Assembly: GCA_035624455.1 (NCBI GenBank)
Contig: DASPRM010000103.1
Span: 1 to 59,288, forward strand
Reading direction: 5' to 3'
DNA from: Terriglobales bacterium
GTDB taxonomy: Bacteria; Acidobacteriota; Terriglobia; Terriglobales; Acidobacteriaceae
Length of the DNA stretch: 59,288 nt
This document shows, piece by piece, positions 45,436 through 53,608 of the stretch. The translations under genes were made by a program, and so were the position numbers. Position 1 is the first letter of the stretch. The number at the start of each line of letters is the position of its first letter. The notes beneath the pieces are model-generated. The model had not been told where the DNA came from. It worked only from the letters and a program-made list of their open reading frames with translations, and did no database searches.

Positions 45436-45481
45436 AAGGAGTCGAGGCTGCGCCTCGACCTGAACGGACGAGGACGTCCGT
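45436..45481. repeat. Two small adjacent hairpins
   Basis: GTCGAGGC-TGC-GCCTCGAC (8 pairs, 45441-45459) is followed by ACGGAC...GTCCGT (6 pairs). The first resembles the fragment at about 31662. Probably debris of the family B type. Confidence 0.5.
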
Positions 45482-45487
45482 TCCCAC

Positions 45488-45524
45488 GTGGTTCGTTCCG
45501 GGTGGTTCGTTCCGGGTGGTTCGT
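45488..45524. repeat. 14-bp tandem repeat, 2.6 copies
   Basis: GTGGTTCGTTCCGG at 45488-45501 and 45502-45515 is followed by a partial third unit GTGGTTCGT. It lies just beyond the 3' end of the LytTR gene. Unit number may vary between strains by slippage. Confidence 0.8.
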
Positions 45525-45563
45525 AAATTATCCCACCCTAGTCAAAAGCAGCGGGGATTGCTG

Positions 45564-46346
45564 CTACAGCCGGAAGAGTTCCCGCAGACGCTTGGTCTGG
45601 GCCCGGCTTACCGGGACCTCCGTCTGCTTTTTGTCATCCATGCGCAGCATGTAAGAGCTCTTGAACCAGGGCACGACCTCGCGGATGCGGTTGATGTTCA
45701 CCAGGTAGGAGCGGTGAGCGCGCCAGAAAAGGTTGGGATCCAGGCTATCGAACAGTTCTTCCAGGGTACGGCAATTGGATTGACCTTCCATCGCCGGAGT
45801 CACGACGGTAATCACGCCATCCTCGATAGAAGCGAAGCTGATGTCTTTCTGATCGAGCAGGAAGAGGCGTCCTGTAGATTTCAGCAGAATCTTGGCAGGT
45901 GTCTTCTTCTTGTCCTCTTCCTTGCCCTCGAGCATTTTGAGCAGGGCATCGACGCGATCGGAAGGTGCTACAGCTGCCTGCAGTTTCTTGCGCGCGCGCT
46001 GTACCGATTCAGTCACTCGCTTCTTGTCGAAGGGCTTCAGAAGGTAATCGACGGCATTCACTTCGAATGCCTTAACCGCGTACTGGTCATAGGCCGTAGC
46101 GAAGATGAACTGGGGAAGACGAACTTTCTTATCAATCAGCTTCTTGATTACCCCAAAGCCGTCGAGGCCGGGCATCTGCACGTCGAGAAAGACCAGGTCA
46201 GGAGAGTGCTCCTTGATCAGACTCACGGCTTCGACACCGTTGCGGCCCTGGGCGACGACCTCGAGGTCGTCGACGGATTTCAGCAGGAACGCCAGCTCGT
46301 CGCGGGCCAGCTGCTCGTCATCCACAATCAGGGTAGAAAGCGACAT
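45564..46346 (-). CDS. LytTR-family response regulator
   Basis: A 260-residue two-domain transcription regulator. Start at ATG 46346 (MSLSTLIVDDEQLARDEL), 6 bases after GGAG. The receiver (residues about 5-120) has the acidic pair in VDDEQ, the phosphorylated Asp in LVFLDVQMPG and Lys in YLLKPF. After a basic linker (KKLQAAVAPSDR) the LytTR DNA-binding domain (about 150-258) has ILLKSTGRLFLLDQKDI and the closing FWRAHRSYLVNINRIREV. No cognate LytS-type kinase is adjacent; the target genes are unknown. Confidence 0.93.
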   Translation of the reverse strand: MSLSTLIVDDEQLARDELAFLLKSVDDLEVVAQGRNGVEAVSLIKEHSPDLVFLDVQMPGLDGFGVIKKLIDKKVRLPQFIFATAYDQYAVKAFEVNAVDYLLKPFDKKRVTESVQRARKKLQAAVAPSDRVDALLKMLEGKEEDKKKTPAKILLKSTGRLFLLDQKDISFASIEDGVITVVTPAMEGQSNCRTLEELFDSLDPNLFWRAHRSYLVNINRIREVVPWFKSSYMLRMDDKKQTEVPVSRAQTKRLRELFRL

Positions 46347-46453
46347 TTCGCACTCCACGTCAAAGTATATCGGCGGCTTTTCAGGAGCGTCAAACCTCAG
46401 GCCAGCGGGGAACTTCGGCTAGCAACACGCCCTCCTATGATTACAATCACATC

Positions 46454-46723
46454 ATGTTCGCGCGCAAAGTGCGGATCGAGTACGCAGTGGACGGTCAGCG
46501 CCATACCGCACCTATCAAGTGGCTCGACAGCTTCGCGATGCGGAACTTCACGAACGACCCGGTATTCGACGATACCCTGCCGGTCGCTGACGGTGAGATG
46601 CAGATTGGGGCGCGCGTTTCCGTGGATCGGCTGAAGAGTGCGATGGAGGATTGGTTTCGTAGGAAGGGCTATCTGCCTAGCGGCGCGCAGTTGGTAGTAG
46701 AAGAAATAAAGGTGTCATCTTAG
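46454..46723 (+). CDS. Small protein of unknown function (89 residues)
   Basis: A neutral soluble protein starting MFARKVRIEYAVDGQRH with a likely helix MEDWFRRKGYLPSG near the C-terminus. No family or Cys is recognised. It is divergent from the LytTR gene and converges on the RsbU-type phosphatase. Its start has no strong ribosome site. Confidence 0.5.
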   Translation: MFARKVRIEYAVDGQRHTAPIKWLDSFAMRNFTNDPVFDDTLPVADGEMQIGARVSVDRLKSAMEDWFRRKGYLPSGAQLVVEEIKVSS

Positions 46724-46741
46724 CGAAGATCCGTAACGTCC

Positions 46742-48529
46742 TTACTCCGCCCGCTCCTTGGTCACCTTCATGACTACCAGCACCTTGTCATCCACGTGGG
46801 TGCCGCCGGCGGCGAAGTTGTTGAGTTCCTTCTGAACCGAAGCGATGATCGATTCTGCCCGCTGCTCACGATGCGCGGCCACGCATGCGCCCAGCCGATC
46901 CGCGCCGAACGTTTCCCCTTGTCTACTGGTCGCGTCCACCACTCCGTCGCTGCAGCACACGAGGACATCGCTCGTCTCAAGCTTCGCCGTCCCCTTGGCA
47001 TACTCCACCCCGGGAAGGAGCCCGATCGCCGATCCACCAGAGGCGAGCTTCGAGGACTGGCCGGTTTGCCCATTAATCAGCAACGGGGGCACATGTCCGG
47101 CATTGATGAAGTGCAACACGTTGCGCCGCGTGTCGACGAGCCCCAGGAAAATGCTCAGGAACTTTTTCGACCGGCTGTCGTTGAGGATCATCTCGTTGAG
47201 CGACAGCATCACCACTTCGAGCGAATGCAGATGCATCACCAGCGCGCGTAGGGAGGCCTGTAGGTTCGACATCGCCAAGGCAGAGGCAACGCCTTTACCT
47301 TCGACATCGGCTAGTACCAGCAGCATGGTCTGTGGACCGAGGGTCAGAAAGTCGTAATAGTCTCCTCCAGCATCCGCGCAGGGTTCGCTGGCAACTGCCA
47401 GGTCATAGCCGGGTATGACCGGGGGAGCCTCCGGCAACAGGCTGCGCTGGATTCCGCGCGCCATCTCCAATTCCCGGTTCGAGCGCTGCTTCTCGAGAGC
47501 ATCGCGATGCATGCGGGCATTTTCCAAGGCCATCGCCATATGACCGGAGAGCTTGGCGAGGAACTCCTCGTCTTCTTTGGTGAATTGTCCGCTGGTCTGT
47601 TGGTTGAGCAACTGGATCACGCCCACAATGTGTCCGGCAGAATGTCGAATGGGCAGGCAAAGCAGCGATTTGGTGCGATAACCGGTTCGCTGATCGAAGC
47701 TGCGTTCAAAGTAGTCGAGCTCGTAGGCATCCTGGACATTAATGGTCTCGCCAGTGACTGCTACGCGGCCGGCGACACCGCGCCCGAAGGGAAGGCGAAT
47801 CTCCTGATGATCCAGGCCCTGAGCCACAATCGACCACAATTCTCTGTTCTTGCCATCCACCAGGAACACGCTGCCCCGATCTGCCTTCACCTCGGTGCGC
47901 GCGATTTTCAAAATCAATTCCAGCAACTCCGCCAAATCGAGGGTGGAATTGAGCAGCCGAGTCGCTTCGAACAGCAGCGCCAACTGGCTGATGGTTTTCT
48001 GATTCTCACGATCGGTGAGTACCTGCTGGAGGCTGGCGGCGCCAATTTGCGCGCAGAGCTCCCACCACTGCAGCAGGTCCTTGTCCACCGGCTGTAGCGT
48101 GTAGTTAGCCGAGACCCCGATAAACCTGCCGCGCGCGATCAGCGGATAGGCAGAAACATGGGTCAGTCCGGTACGGATGGCGAATTCCCGGTCATCGTCT
48201 CCGGCCGTGACCAGCGGGGCATTGTAGAGTGGCTTCTGCGAGCCCACCGCCTTGCCGATCGCTCCCACGCCTGACGTGCTGAAATCGCGGCGATGACTGC
48301 CTTCCCGTCCGGCCGCGTTGGTGAGGTAAGCGGAGCTGGACGATTCGTCCCACAGCCACAGTTCCGAGCGGACGGCATCAAAGTTGGCCACCAGTAAGGA
48401 GGGCATGTGCGAGAAGATGTCCCCTCCCGCTGCAGGCGTGCCAAACAACGCTACTGCATTGGCAAAGGCGCCAATGTAGTCTTTTGCGCTTCCCGTTTCC
48501 GTGGGCGAAGCCGTTGAGGGTGTTTCCAT
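46742..48529 (-). CDS. GAF-GAF-SpoIIE (RsbU-type) serine phosphatase
   Basis: A 595-residue PP2C-like phosphatase with two upstream GAF domains (about residues 25-165 and 190-340). The second GAF has LLELILKIARTEVKADRG and the closing LSGHMAMALENARMHR. A coiled helix (DALEKQRSNRELEMARGIQ) leads to the catalytic domain (about 375-595): DAGGDYYDF, VLADVEGKGVASALAMS and CSDGVVDAT carry the metal-binding Asp residues. Such enzymes usually dephosphorylate an anti-sigma antagonist; no antagonist or anti-sigma gene is nearby. Confidence 0.92.
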   Translation of the reverse strand: METPSTASPTETGSAKDYIGAFANAVALFGTPAAGGDIFSHMPSLLVANFDAVRSELWLWDESSSSAYLTNAAGREGSHRRDFSTSGVGAIGKAVGSQKPLYNAPLVTAGDDDREFAIRTGLTHVSAYPLIARGRFIGVSANYTLQPVDKDLLQWWELCAQIGAASLQQVLTDRENQKTISQLALLFEATRLLNSTLDLAELLELILKIARTEVKADRGSVFLVDGKNRELWSIVAQGLDHQEIRLPFGRGVAGRVAVTGETINVQDAYELDYFERSFDQRTGYRTKSLLCLPIRHSAGHIVGVIQLLNQQTSGQFTKEDEEFLAKLSGHMAMALENARMHRDALEKQRSNRELEMARGIQRSLLPEAPPVIPGYDLAVASEPCADAGGDYYDFLTLGPQTMLLVLADVEGKGVASALAMSNLQASLRALVMHLHSLEVVMLSLNEMILNDSRSKKFLSIFLGLVDTRRNVLHFINAGHVPPLLINGQTGQSSKLASGGSAIGLLPGVEYAKGTAKLETSDVLVCCSDGVVDATSRQGETFGADRLGACVAAHREQRAESIIASVQKELNNFAAGGTHVDDKVLVVMKVTKERAE

Positions 48530-48714
48530 GGCAGATCACTCCGCGGGCACATGACGCTGGCCTTAATGAGCGCGAGGCGATAAAAACGTCCCGGGAATGA
48601 TTCACTATATGAGGACTGAGATCGCCTGCCAATAATTTTGCTGGTCAGCGTAAAGACGAGAGTGCCATGTCCGGAAGGACAGTCTTGGGAGAAGGGGGGC
48701 GAGTGGATCCGCAG

Positions 48715-49269
48715 CTACTGATCGTAGTGCAGCAGCGAAATCACCTCATGTGGCGCCAGGCGAGCGCGCCCTTTCAGGAAGTCCAATTCTACGATGAAAG
48801 CCAGGCTCTCCACTTTCCCCTCCAGTTGCTCGACCAACTCAATGGTTGCCAGGGCGGTGCCGCCGGTCGCCAGCAAGTCATCAACGATGATTACCCTCTG
48901 TCCCTTCTGGATGGCGTCCTTGTGGACTTCCAGCGAATCCTGCCCGTACTCGAGCGCGTAGGTGACTTTGGCAGTCTCAGCGGGCAGCTTCCTGGGCTTG
49001 CGCACGGGAACGAACCCGGCATTGAGGCGGTAGGCTAAGGCCGGACCGAAAATAAATCCTCGCGCTTCGATGCCTAGTACCAGGTCAACGTGGCGTCCAA
49101 TGTATTGCTCTGACAGGGCATCAATCACTTTGGCGAAGCCCAGCTTGTCCTTCAGCATGGTGGTGATGTCGTAAAAAAGAATGCCCTTCTTGGGAAAATC
49201 GGGCACACTGCGGATGAGTTGCTTCAGATAGTTACCATCGAATTGTGCCGGTCTGGGTTCTGCTGTCAA
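48715..49269 (-). CDS. apt: Adenine phosphoribosyltransferase
   Basis: A 184-residue purine-salvage enzyme that makes AMP from adenine and PRPP. The start is a TTG at 49269: AAGGAG lies 9 bases before it, the previous gene acyP ends at 49271, and no ATG or GTG is available at that point. The core reads [38 protein letters not shown] and the PRPP motif [14 protein letters not shown]. Coupled translation with acyP is likely. Confidence 0.92.
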   Translation of the reverse strand: MTAEPRPAQFDGNYLKQLIRSVPDFPKKGILFYDITTMLKDKLGFAKVIDALSEQYIGRHVDLVLGIEARGFIFGPALAYRLNAGFVPVRKPRKLPAETAKVTYALEYGQDSLEVHKDAIQKGQRVIIVDDLLATGGTALATIELVEQLEGKVESLAFIVELDFLKGRARLAPHEVISLLHYDQ

Positions 49270-49270
49270 C

Positions 49271-49573
49271 TTACCAGGCTCCTTCAATACGAAAGGTCTT
49301 AAGATCTGTCGACGCCGGGGCTTCGAACTCTTGCACATCATCCACTCGGGCCGCCCGCGGCCCCTCCCGCAGTTTCCCACGTAAGGCTGACAATTGCTCG
49401 CGAGTGCCGACCGCCAGCACTTCCACGCTGCTATCGGGGTTGTTGCGCACCCAACCCGCGATGCCCAGCGCCTGCGCCTCTCGCTCCACAAACCAGCGGA
49501 AGCCGACTCCCTGCACGCGGCCGCGAACGACAAACTGTCGCGCTTCAGTCTTTGTACGTTCCATGCATGCCAT
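49271..49573 (-). CDS. acyP: Acylphosphatase
   Basis: A 100-residue enzyme that hydrolyses acyl phosphates. It has the catalytic Arg in [16 protein letters not shown] and the Asn in [16 protein letters not shown], the normal pair, and the usual length. Met at 49573 or at 49564 could be the start. The stop overlaps the start region of apt (1 base apart), so the two are translationally coupled. Confidence 0.93.
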   Translation of the reverse strand: MACMERTKTEARQFVVRGRVQGVGFRWFVEREAQALGIAGWVRNNPDSSVEVLAVGTREQLSALRGKLREGPRAARVDDVQEFEAPASTDLKTFRIEGAW

Positions 49574-49614
49574 CTCGAGATCGGGAAGACGTAGTTTCCT
49601 TACCTAGGGATTTA

Positions 49615-49744
49615 GAAGCTATCTCATAAAGAACCGAGGGGCAAACGTCCGTTTCCCTCAGGGGCTTAAAGCCCAGGAATTATGCGGCTCTGGACGGCGC
49701 GGCTGAAGCCGCGCCCTTTCAAAACCGATTTTTGGCATAGCTTC
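49615..49744. repeat. MITE-like element, copy 2 (130 bp)
   Basis: Ends GAAGCTATCTCATAA (49615-49629) and TGGCATAGCTTC (49733-49744), with CTCAGGGGCTTAAAGCCC and the near-perfect palindrome GGCGCGGCTGAAGCCGCGCC inside. The core from CTCTGGACGG to CCTTTCAA is nearly identical to copy 3 at 59039. It sits between acyP and the 3' end of efp. Confidence 0.75.
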
Positions 49745-49760
49745 TTTCTTCGGTTCCGCC

Positions 49761-50321
49761 TCATGCCCGCGACAGGTAGGCGCCTTCCGAAGTGTCGACC
49801 CGGATCTTCTCCCCCTCATTGATGAAGGGTGGCACCTGCACCACCAGGCCGGTCTCCAGCTTCGCTGGTTTGGTAACGCTGGATGCGGTGGCGCTCTTTA
49901 ACCCCGGCTCCGTCTCTACGACGGTGAGTTCCACTGTCTGCGGCAATTCCACTCCCACTGCCCTGCCATCGAAGAACTCCACCTTGATCTGCAAATTGGG
50001 GATCAGGTAATCCACCGAGTCTCCGAGGATATCCCGAGTCAGATGCAACTGTTCATAGTTCTCGGTGTTCATGAAGTAATAATCGTCGCCATCGCTATAC
50101 AGGTACTCCATGTTGACTTCATCAACTGTAATCTTCTCGATGGCGTCAGCGGAGCGGAAGCGATGCTCGAACATGGCTCCAGTGCGGAGATTGCGCAGTT
50201 TGGCTTGAATAAAGGCGCGCAGATTTCCGGGGGTGCGGTGCTCCACGCTGAAAACGGAATGCAAGTCATTGTTATGTTTAATCACCATCCCGGGACGCAA
50301 CTGGGTGGCTGGAATCGCCAT
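49761..50321 (-). CDS. efp: Elongation factor P
   Basis: A 186-residue translation factor that helps ribosomes through polyproline. Three beta-barrel domains are present: KOW-like N-terminus with MAIPATQLRPGMVIKHNNDL, the middle VDEVNMEYLYSDGDDYYFMN and the C-terminal VVQVPPFINEGEKIRVD. The loop that normally carries the modified Lys or Arg (as in KPGKG or PGRG) reads RTPGNLRAF, placing Asn33 at the tip. The start is preceded by AAAGGAG. The EpmA/YeaJ-type and EarP-type modification genes are not in the window. Confidence 0.94.
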   Translation of the reverse strand: MAIPATQLRPGMVIKHNNDLHSVFSVEHRTPGNLRAFIQAKLRNLRTGAMFEHRFRSADAIEKITVDEVNMEYLYSDGDDYYFMNTENYEQLHLTRDILGDSVDYLIPNLQIKVEFFDGRAVGVELPQTVELTVVETEPGLKSATASSVTKPAKLETGLVVQVPPFINEGEKIRVDTSEGAYLSRA

Positions 50322-50365
50322 CGGTAAGTCTCCTTTATGAATTCAAAATAAGAACAGCAGGCTGG

Positions 50366-50452
50366 TTGCGCTCGGCCAGTTCGGCAGGACTCGAGCACCC
50401 GGATTTACAGTCCTGCAGTACCGTTCCCGCTGCAGATTCGATCCGAGCGCAA
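50366..50452 (-). ncRNA. Cloverleaf-like structured leader upstream of efp
   Basis: On the minus strand TTGCGCTCGG (50452-50443) pairs perfectly with CCGAGCGCAA (50375-50366), closing an interior with CTGCAG...CTGCAG (6 pairs), CAGGACT...AGTCCTG (7 pairs, the two stems overlap by 3 bases) and GCC-GAACT-GGC. It ends in CCA at 50365-50363 and lies 45-131 bases before the efp start. It is not a normal tRNA: no T-arm precedes the 3' strand. Candidate efp leader regulator or separate small RNA. Confidence 0.5.
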
Positions 50453-50565
50453 GACTTCTGCCAAGAATGCCAGGGGTCGCAGTTCCTAACGCAACTCGAT
50501 TCTACAAAACCCACAGGCAGAATGGGAATTGCCCGCGCCTAGGGAAGGCTGCTTACTATTCAGCG

Positions 50566-51375
50566 CTAGTCGAGCGATTCTCGGCGGTTCATGATGCGGT
50601 CTACGGTGTCGACGACACTCGGCAGGAAGTTGTTCTGTGCCTTTTCCTGGTTGATGTTGGTTAGCGCATAGTTCCAGTTGCTCGATTCTTCGAACTGGCT
50701 GGCTCGCCTCCGCTCTGGCTCCGGCAGCAGCATGTAAACCACCCAGATGGCTGCCGCCAGCGACCAGCACATTTCGTTAATCGAATTGCTCAGGGCCATG
50801 CGCTGTCCGCCAAACAGATAGACCATGGTAGAGACCACCAGTTGGGCGGCAGCATAGATTCCAAAGCCGAGAACAACCCCGGAGACGTGATGGCGCGGAG
50901 TCAGCCCGATGTGCGGGCCAAACAGAAACAGGAAGATCACCAACCCGCACTGCATCAGTCTGATACTGCGTCCCAGGGTCAAGACCAGGGTGCTAATGGT
51001 GATAGGTTCGGTCTGCGAGGAGGAAATGGCCATTACCAGGGCGATCAGAACCATGACGATCGACGCCCAGCGATACAACACATCACCCAGCTTCTGCAAC
51101 GATTCGAAAGGCCGGAAGAAAATGCGGAAGATTTCGTGCAGAACGGCAAATTCCAGACTGATGCTTACGATGGTGAACGACCAGTAAACATAGAAATAGC
51201 CGCGGACGGAAAAGAAGCTGACAGGGAACTCGATCAGGAAGGTGCATACATCAAAAGCGACGAAAATAAAGAAGATGGGAAATTCTTTGCGCAGTTTGCG
51301 TCGGAGCATGATTCCGACAAGGAGGGATTCCAGCAGGACAGACAAGACCCAAAAGCCGTAAACGAGGGCGCGCAT
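50566..51375 (-). CDS. Polytopic membrane protein of unknown function
   Basis: A 269-residue integral membrane protein with about seven hydrophobic stretches, starting MRALVYGFWVLSVLLESLLV and including FPIFFIFVAFDVCTFLIEF, ASIVMVLIALVMAISSS and SLAAAIWVVYMLLP. The C-terminal about 45 residues are soluble and charged. A PRHHVSG segment occurs before helix 6. No family is recognised with confidence. It is upstream of and in the same direction as efp, but the structured element lies between them. Confidence 0.75.
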   Translation of the reverse strand: MRALVYGFWVLSVLLESLLVGIMLRRKLRKEFPIFFIFVAFDVCTFLIEFPVSFFSVRGYFYVYWSFTIVSISLEFAVLHEIFRIFFRPFESLQKLGDVLYRWASIVMVLIALVMAISSSQTEPITISTLVLTLGRSIRLMQCGLVIFLFLFGPHIGLTPRHHVSGVVLGFGIYAAAQLVVSTMVYLFGGQRMALSNSINEMCWSLAAAIWVVYMLLPEPERRRASQFEESSNWNYALTNINQEKAQNNFLPSVVDTVDRIMNRRESLD

Positions 51376-51507
51376 CTGACCTTCCTAAAGCTGCCTAAGG
51401 TACAGTTAGCTGGGCTGCACTAGCGAGCATACCTATCCCTCGGCCTGCCCGCAAGAGCTTTCCAGGCGCGCCCCTCCGTTACGTCAGTAATACAGTGTTA
51501 GTAACAG

Positions 51508-51645
51508 CTAGTTAACAATTGGGCAGCCGAGACATCCGGGCATAGGGCCGCCTCTCGCCCCGGTCTGGTTAACCGGGGTGGCAGCAGCCGCCAAGAAACC
51601 GGCCATCATCAAAGCAATAACGCAAAGCCGGACTAAGCTTTTCAT
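51508..51645 (-). CDS. Small secreted peptide (45 residues) with CxxC
   Basis: A short gene below usual cut-offs: MKSLVRLCVIALMMAGFLAA then AATPVNQTGARGGPMPGCLG and CPIVN, with the stop at 51508. The first about 22 residues are a clean signal peptide. The mature peptide would be about 23 residues with C38-L-G-C41 at the end. A perfect ribosome site (AGGAGG, 4 bases before the ATG) makes translation likely. Function unknown. Confidence 0.65.
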   Translation of the reverse strand: MKSLVRLCVIALMMAGFLAAAATPVNQTGARGGPMPGCLGCPIVN

Positions 51646-52177
51646 GGGTCCTCCTGGGAGTCAGGGGTTCGTACCGAGTTCTGGGTATCCGAGTTTGGCC
51701 TGGGAGCCCTAACCCCTCTTCCTGAAGTCGTCTGGTGACGGCAGCAGGCGAGGGACTAGCGGAGAGGGTCAGGCTGTGGTCCTCCCGTGCGACTGGATGT
51801 GGCGAAACGAACAGGGACTGCGAGACGAGAGACAAAAAATCGCCCGCGGACATCAGTCCCACAACCAGCCTGGGAGGCATTGGTCACGGCCTGAATCTCC
51901 TTGGACTCGGGTCTAGTACAGAGGCCGACAGTGTACCTAAGAAATTACTTGGCAGAAAAATATTTTTACATTGTTGCGATTGCCCCGCGTCTCCAGGGCC
52001 GGCGAGACTTAACATTCAAGTAAACCCAGCAGTCGGGCTCTGCAAGATGGGGCAGACAAGGAAGCGAATGGTTGTGCGGAAAACTCAAAATTTGGATTAT
52101 CAGGAAAGTTAACCGACGGCGACATTCCCACCCTGAAATTGCCGGCTTTAGTGGAAATCAGGTTCTTGCGGCTGTTT
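51646..52177. other. Long non-coding region, possible leader
   Basis: No convincing gene on either strand. An AT-rich patch (AGAAAAATATTTTTACATTG, about 51953-51972) looks like a promoter region that could serve the 45-residue peptide gene to the left, giving a leader of about 300 bases. A small hairpin GGAC-TGAT-GTCC lies about 51847-51858. Confidence 0.4.
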
Positions 52178-52360
52178 TCAGTCTTCTTCCGGCTCGAGAA
52201 GCCTAGCCAAAGTCTTTTTATGTTTTTCTTGTCTCGCCGCCTTCTTGGTTTCCGGCTCGCGTCGTGTCGGGGGAGGAGATCCAATTAGTTCTCGTGCGAT
52301 CTCCCTGACCGTGGTCGCGGCACTGAATTTTTTCTTCTTCCTCTTTCGGGTCATGGTCAT
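52178..52360 (-). CDS. Very basic small protein (60 residues)
   Basis: MTMTRKRKKKKFSAATTV then REIARELIGSPPPTRREPET and KKAARQEKHKKTLARLLEPE. The charge is strongly positive with two probable helices, suggesting a nucleic-acid or ribosome contact, but no family is known to me. It is divergent from the zinc-ribbon gene at 52431, with starts 70 bases apart. Confidence 0.55.
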   Translation of the reverse strand: MTMTRKRKKKKFSAATTVREIARELIGSPPPTRREPETKKAARQEKHKKTLARLLEPEED

Positions 52361-52430
52361 TCCGTGGTGCTGCGGGTTGCTTCGCTATCGTGAGTATGAA
52401 CTAGAATCGGCGACTGGAGTTGTATTTCCC

Positions 52431-52709
52431 ATGCTGGATGAGCGGGACTTCTTTGACGAACGGCCCGACAAGCGAATGGCTACACTCAATTGCCCGCATT
52501 GTCACCAAAGCGCGGATTATGAATTGGCGTGGCTAGTGCGAACCAAGAAGCGTCAATTGCCGCCGCGGGCCGACGAACGCGATCGCGCTCGCTTTGCCAA
52601 GGCTCGTTCTTACATGGTGCGCCGCGACGACCTGGTGGCGTGCAAGAACTTGCGGTGCCGCAAGCGTTTCGAGGTGTCCGGCGTTCAGTCAGTTGCGTTT
52701 CTGGACTAG
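52431..52709 (+). CDS. Zinc-ribbon-like protein (92 residues)
   Basis: Start taken at ATG 52431 (MLDERDFFDERPDKRMATLN); the longer upstream frame is not protein-like. Two Cys pairs, C-P-H-C in LNCPHCHQSADYE and C-K-N-L-R-C in VACKNLRCRKRFEV, frame a basic middle (RTKKRQLPPRADERDRARFAK), a split zinc ribbon. It is divergent from the basic 60-residue protein and 100 bases upstream of etfB in the same direction. Function unknown. Confidence 0.6.
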   Translation: MLDERDFFDERPDKRMATLNCPHCHQSADYELAWLVRTKKRQLPPRADERDRARFAKARSYMVRRDDLVACKNLRCRKRFEVSGVQSVAFLD

Positions 52710-52811
52710 CGGAACTCGCTGGGCGCGCTCATTTATACTGACCTGTTTGTCCTGCGATCAGGTTGTGACAAGGATTGCGCTCGAACACACGCGGGAGCCC
52801 AAGGAGATAAA

Positions 52812-53582
52812 GTGAAGATCCTGGTTTGCATGAAGCAGGTGCCGCAAAAGGACGCCCCTCTCAAGCTGAACGAGAGCGGCACCTGGATTCGCGAAGATGT
52901 CAGCTATGAAGTGAACGAGCCCGATGCCTACGCACTGGAAGAGGCCTTGCGACAGAAAGAGAAGCATGGCGGTGAGGTAGTGGTGATCACTTCGGGGCCG
53001 GCGCGGGCGCAGCAGGTTTTGCGCGAAGCGCTGGCAAAGGGGGCCGACCGCGCCATTCATCTGGAGGATGACAAGTTCGTCGCGCTCGACGCCTACAACA
53101 CCGCTCGTGCCCTGGCCCAGGCGATTCGCGACGAGCGGTTCGATCTGATCTTCACCGGTCTCCAGTCCGATGATTATGGGTTTGCGCAAACCGGAGTGGT
53201 GCTGGCGGAATTGCTGGGGTGGCCGCACGCAACCATCATCATGCAGATCGAAAAAAAGGATGGCGGCATCCGTGTAAAGCGCGAACTCGAATCCGGCTTC
53301 TTCCAGTTCGTGGACATGCCGCTGCCTGCCGTGCTCACGATCCAGTCCGGCATTAATAAGCTGCGATATGCAACTCTGATCGGCATCAAGCAGGCGAAGA
53401 ACAAGCCGCTGCGCAAGGTGACCTATGCCGAGGTTGCTTCCGCGCTGAGCCCCAACTTGCAGCAAATCCAGCGTCTTTATATCCCACAAAAAACTAAGAA
53501 GACTGAAATGTTGGACGGTCCGCCGGCAGAGATCGCAAAGAAACTGGTGGACAAACTTCGTAACGATGTCCGCGTGTTGTAG
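52812..53582 (+). CDS. etfB: Electron transfer flavoprotein beta subunit
   Basis: A 256-residue subunit that binds AMP and contacts the dehydrogenases. It starts with GTG at 52812 after AAGGAGAT. MKILVCMKQVPQKDAPLKL is a typical opening, DPDAY-like EPDAYALEEAL and the conserved ESGFFQFVDMPLPAVLTIQSG (shown as ESGFFQFVD and MPLPAVLTIQ) are present. It forms an operon with etfA, which follows 26 bases later. Confidence 0.95.
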   Translation: MKILVCMKQVPQKDAPLKLNESGTWIREDVSYEVNEPDAYALEEALRQKEKHGGEVVVITSGPARAQQVLREALAKGADRAIHLEDDKFVALDAYNTARALAQAIRDERFDLIFTGLQSDDYGFAQTGVVLAELLGWPHATIIMQIEKKDGGIRVKRELESGFFQFVDMPLPAVLTIQSGINKLRYATLIGIKQAKNKPLRKVTYAEVASALSPNLQQIQRLYIPQKTKKTEMLDGPPAEIAKKLVDKLRNDVRVL

Positions 53583-53608
53583 CGCTGGAAGGAAGAATTA
53601 ACGAACTC

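Noticed and set aside
45488-45524. CRISPR-like array
   Set aside because: The units are 14 bp, directly adjacent and without spacers.
50363-50452. A tRNA gene (anticodon loop reads CTGTAAA, tyrosine-like)
   Set aside because: The T-arm is absent in the right position and the anticodon stem has a mismatch; I list it as a structured element only.
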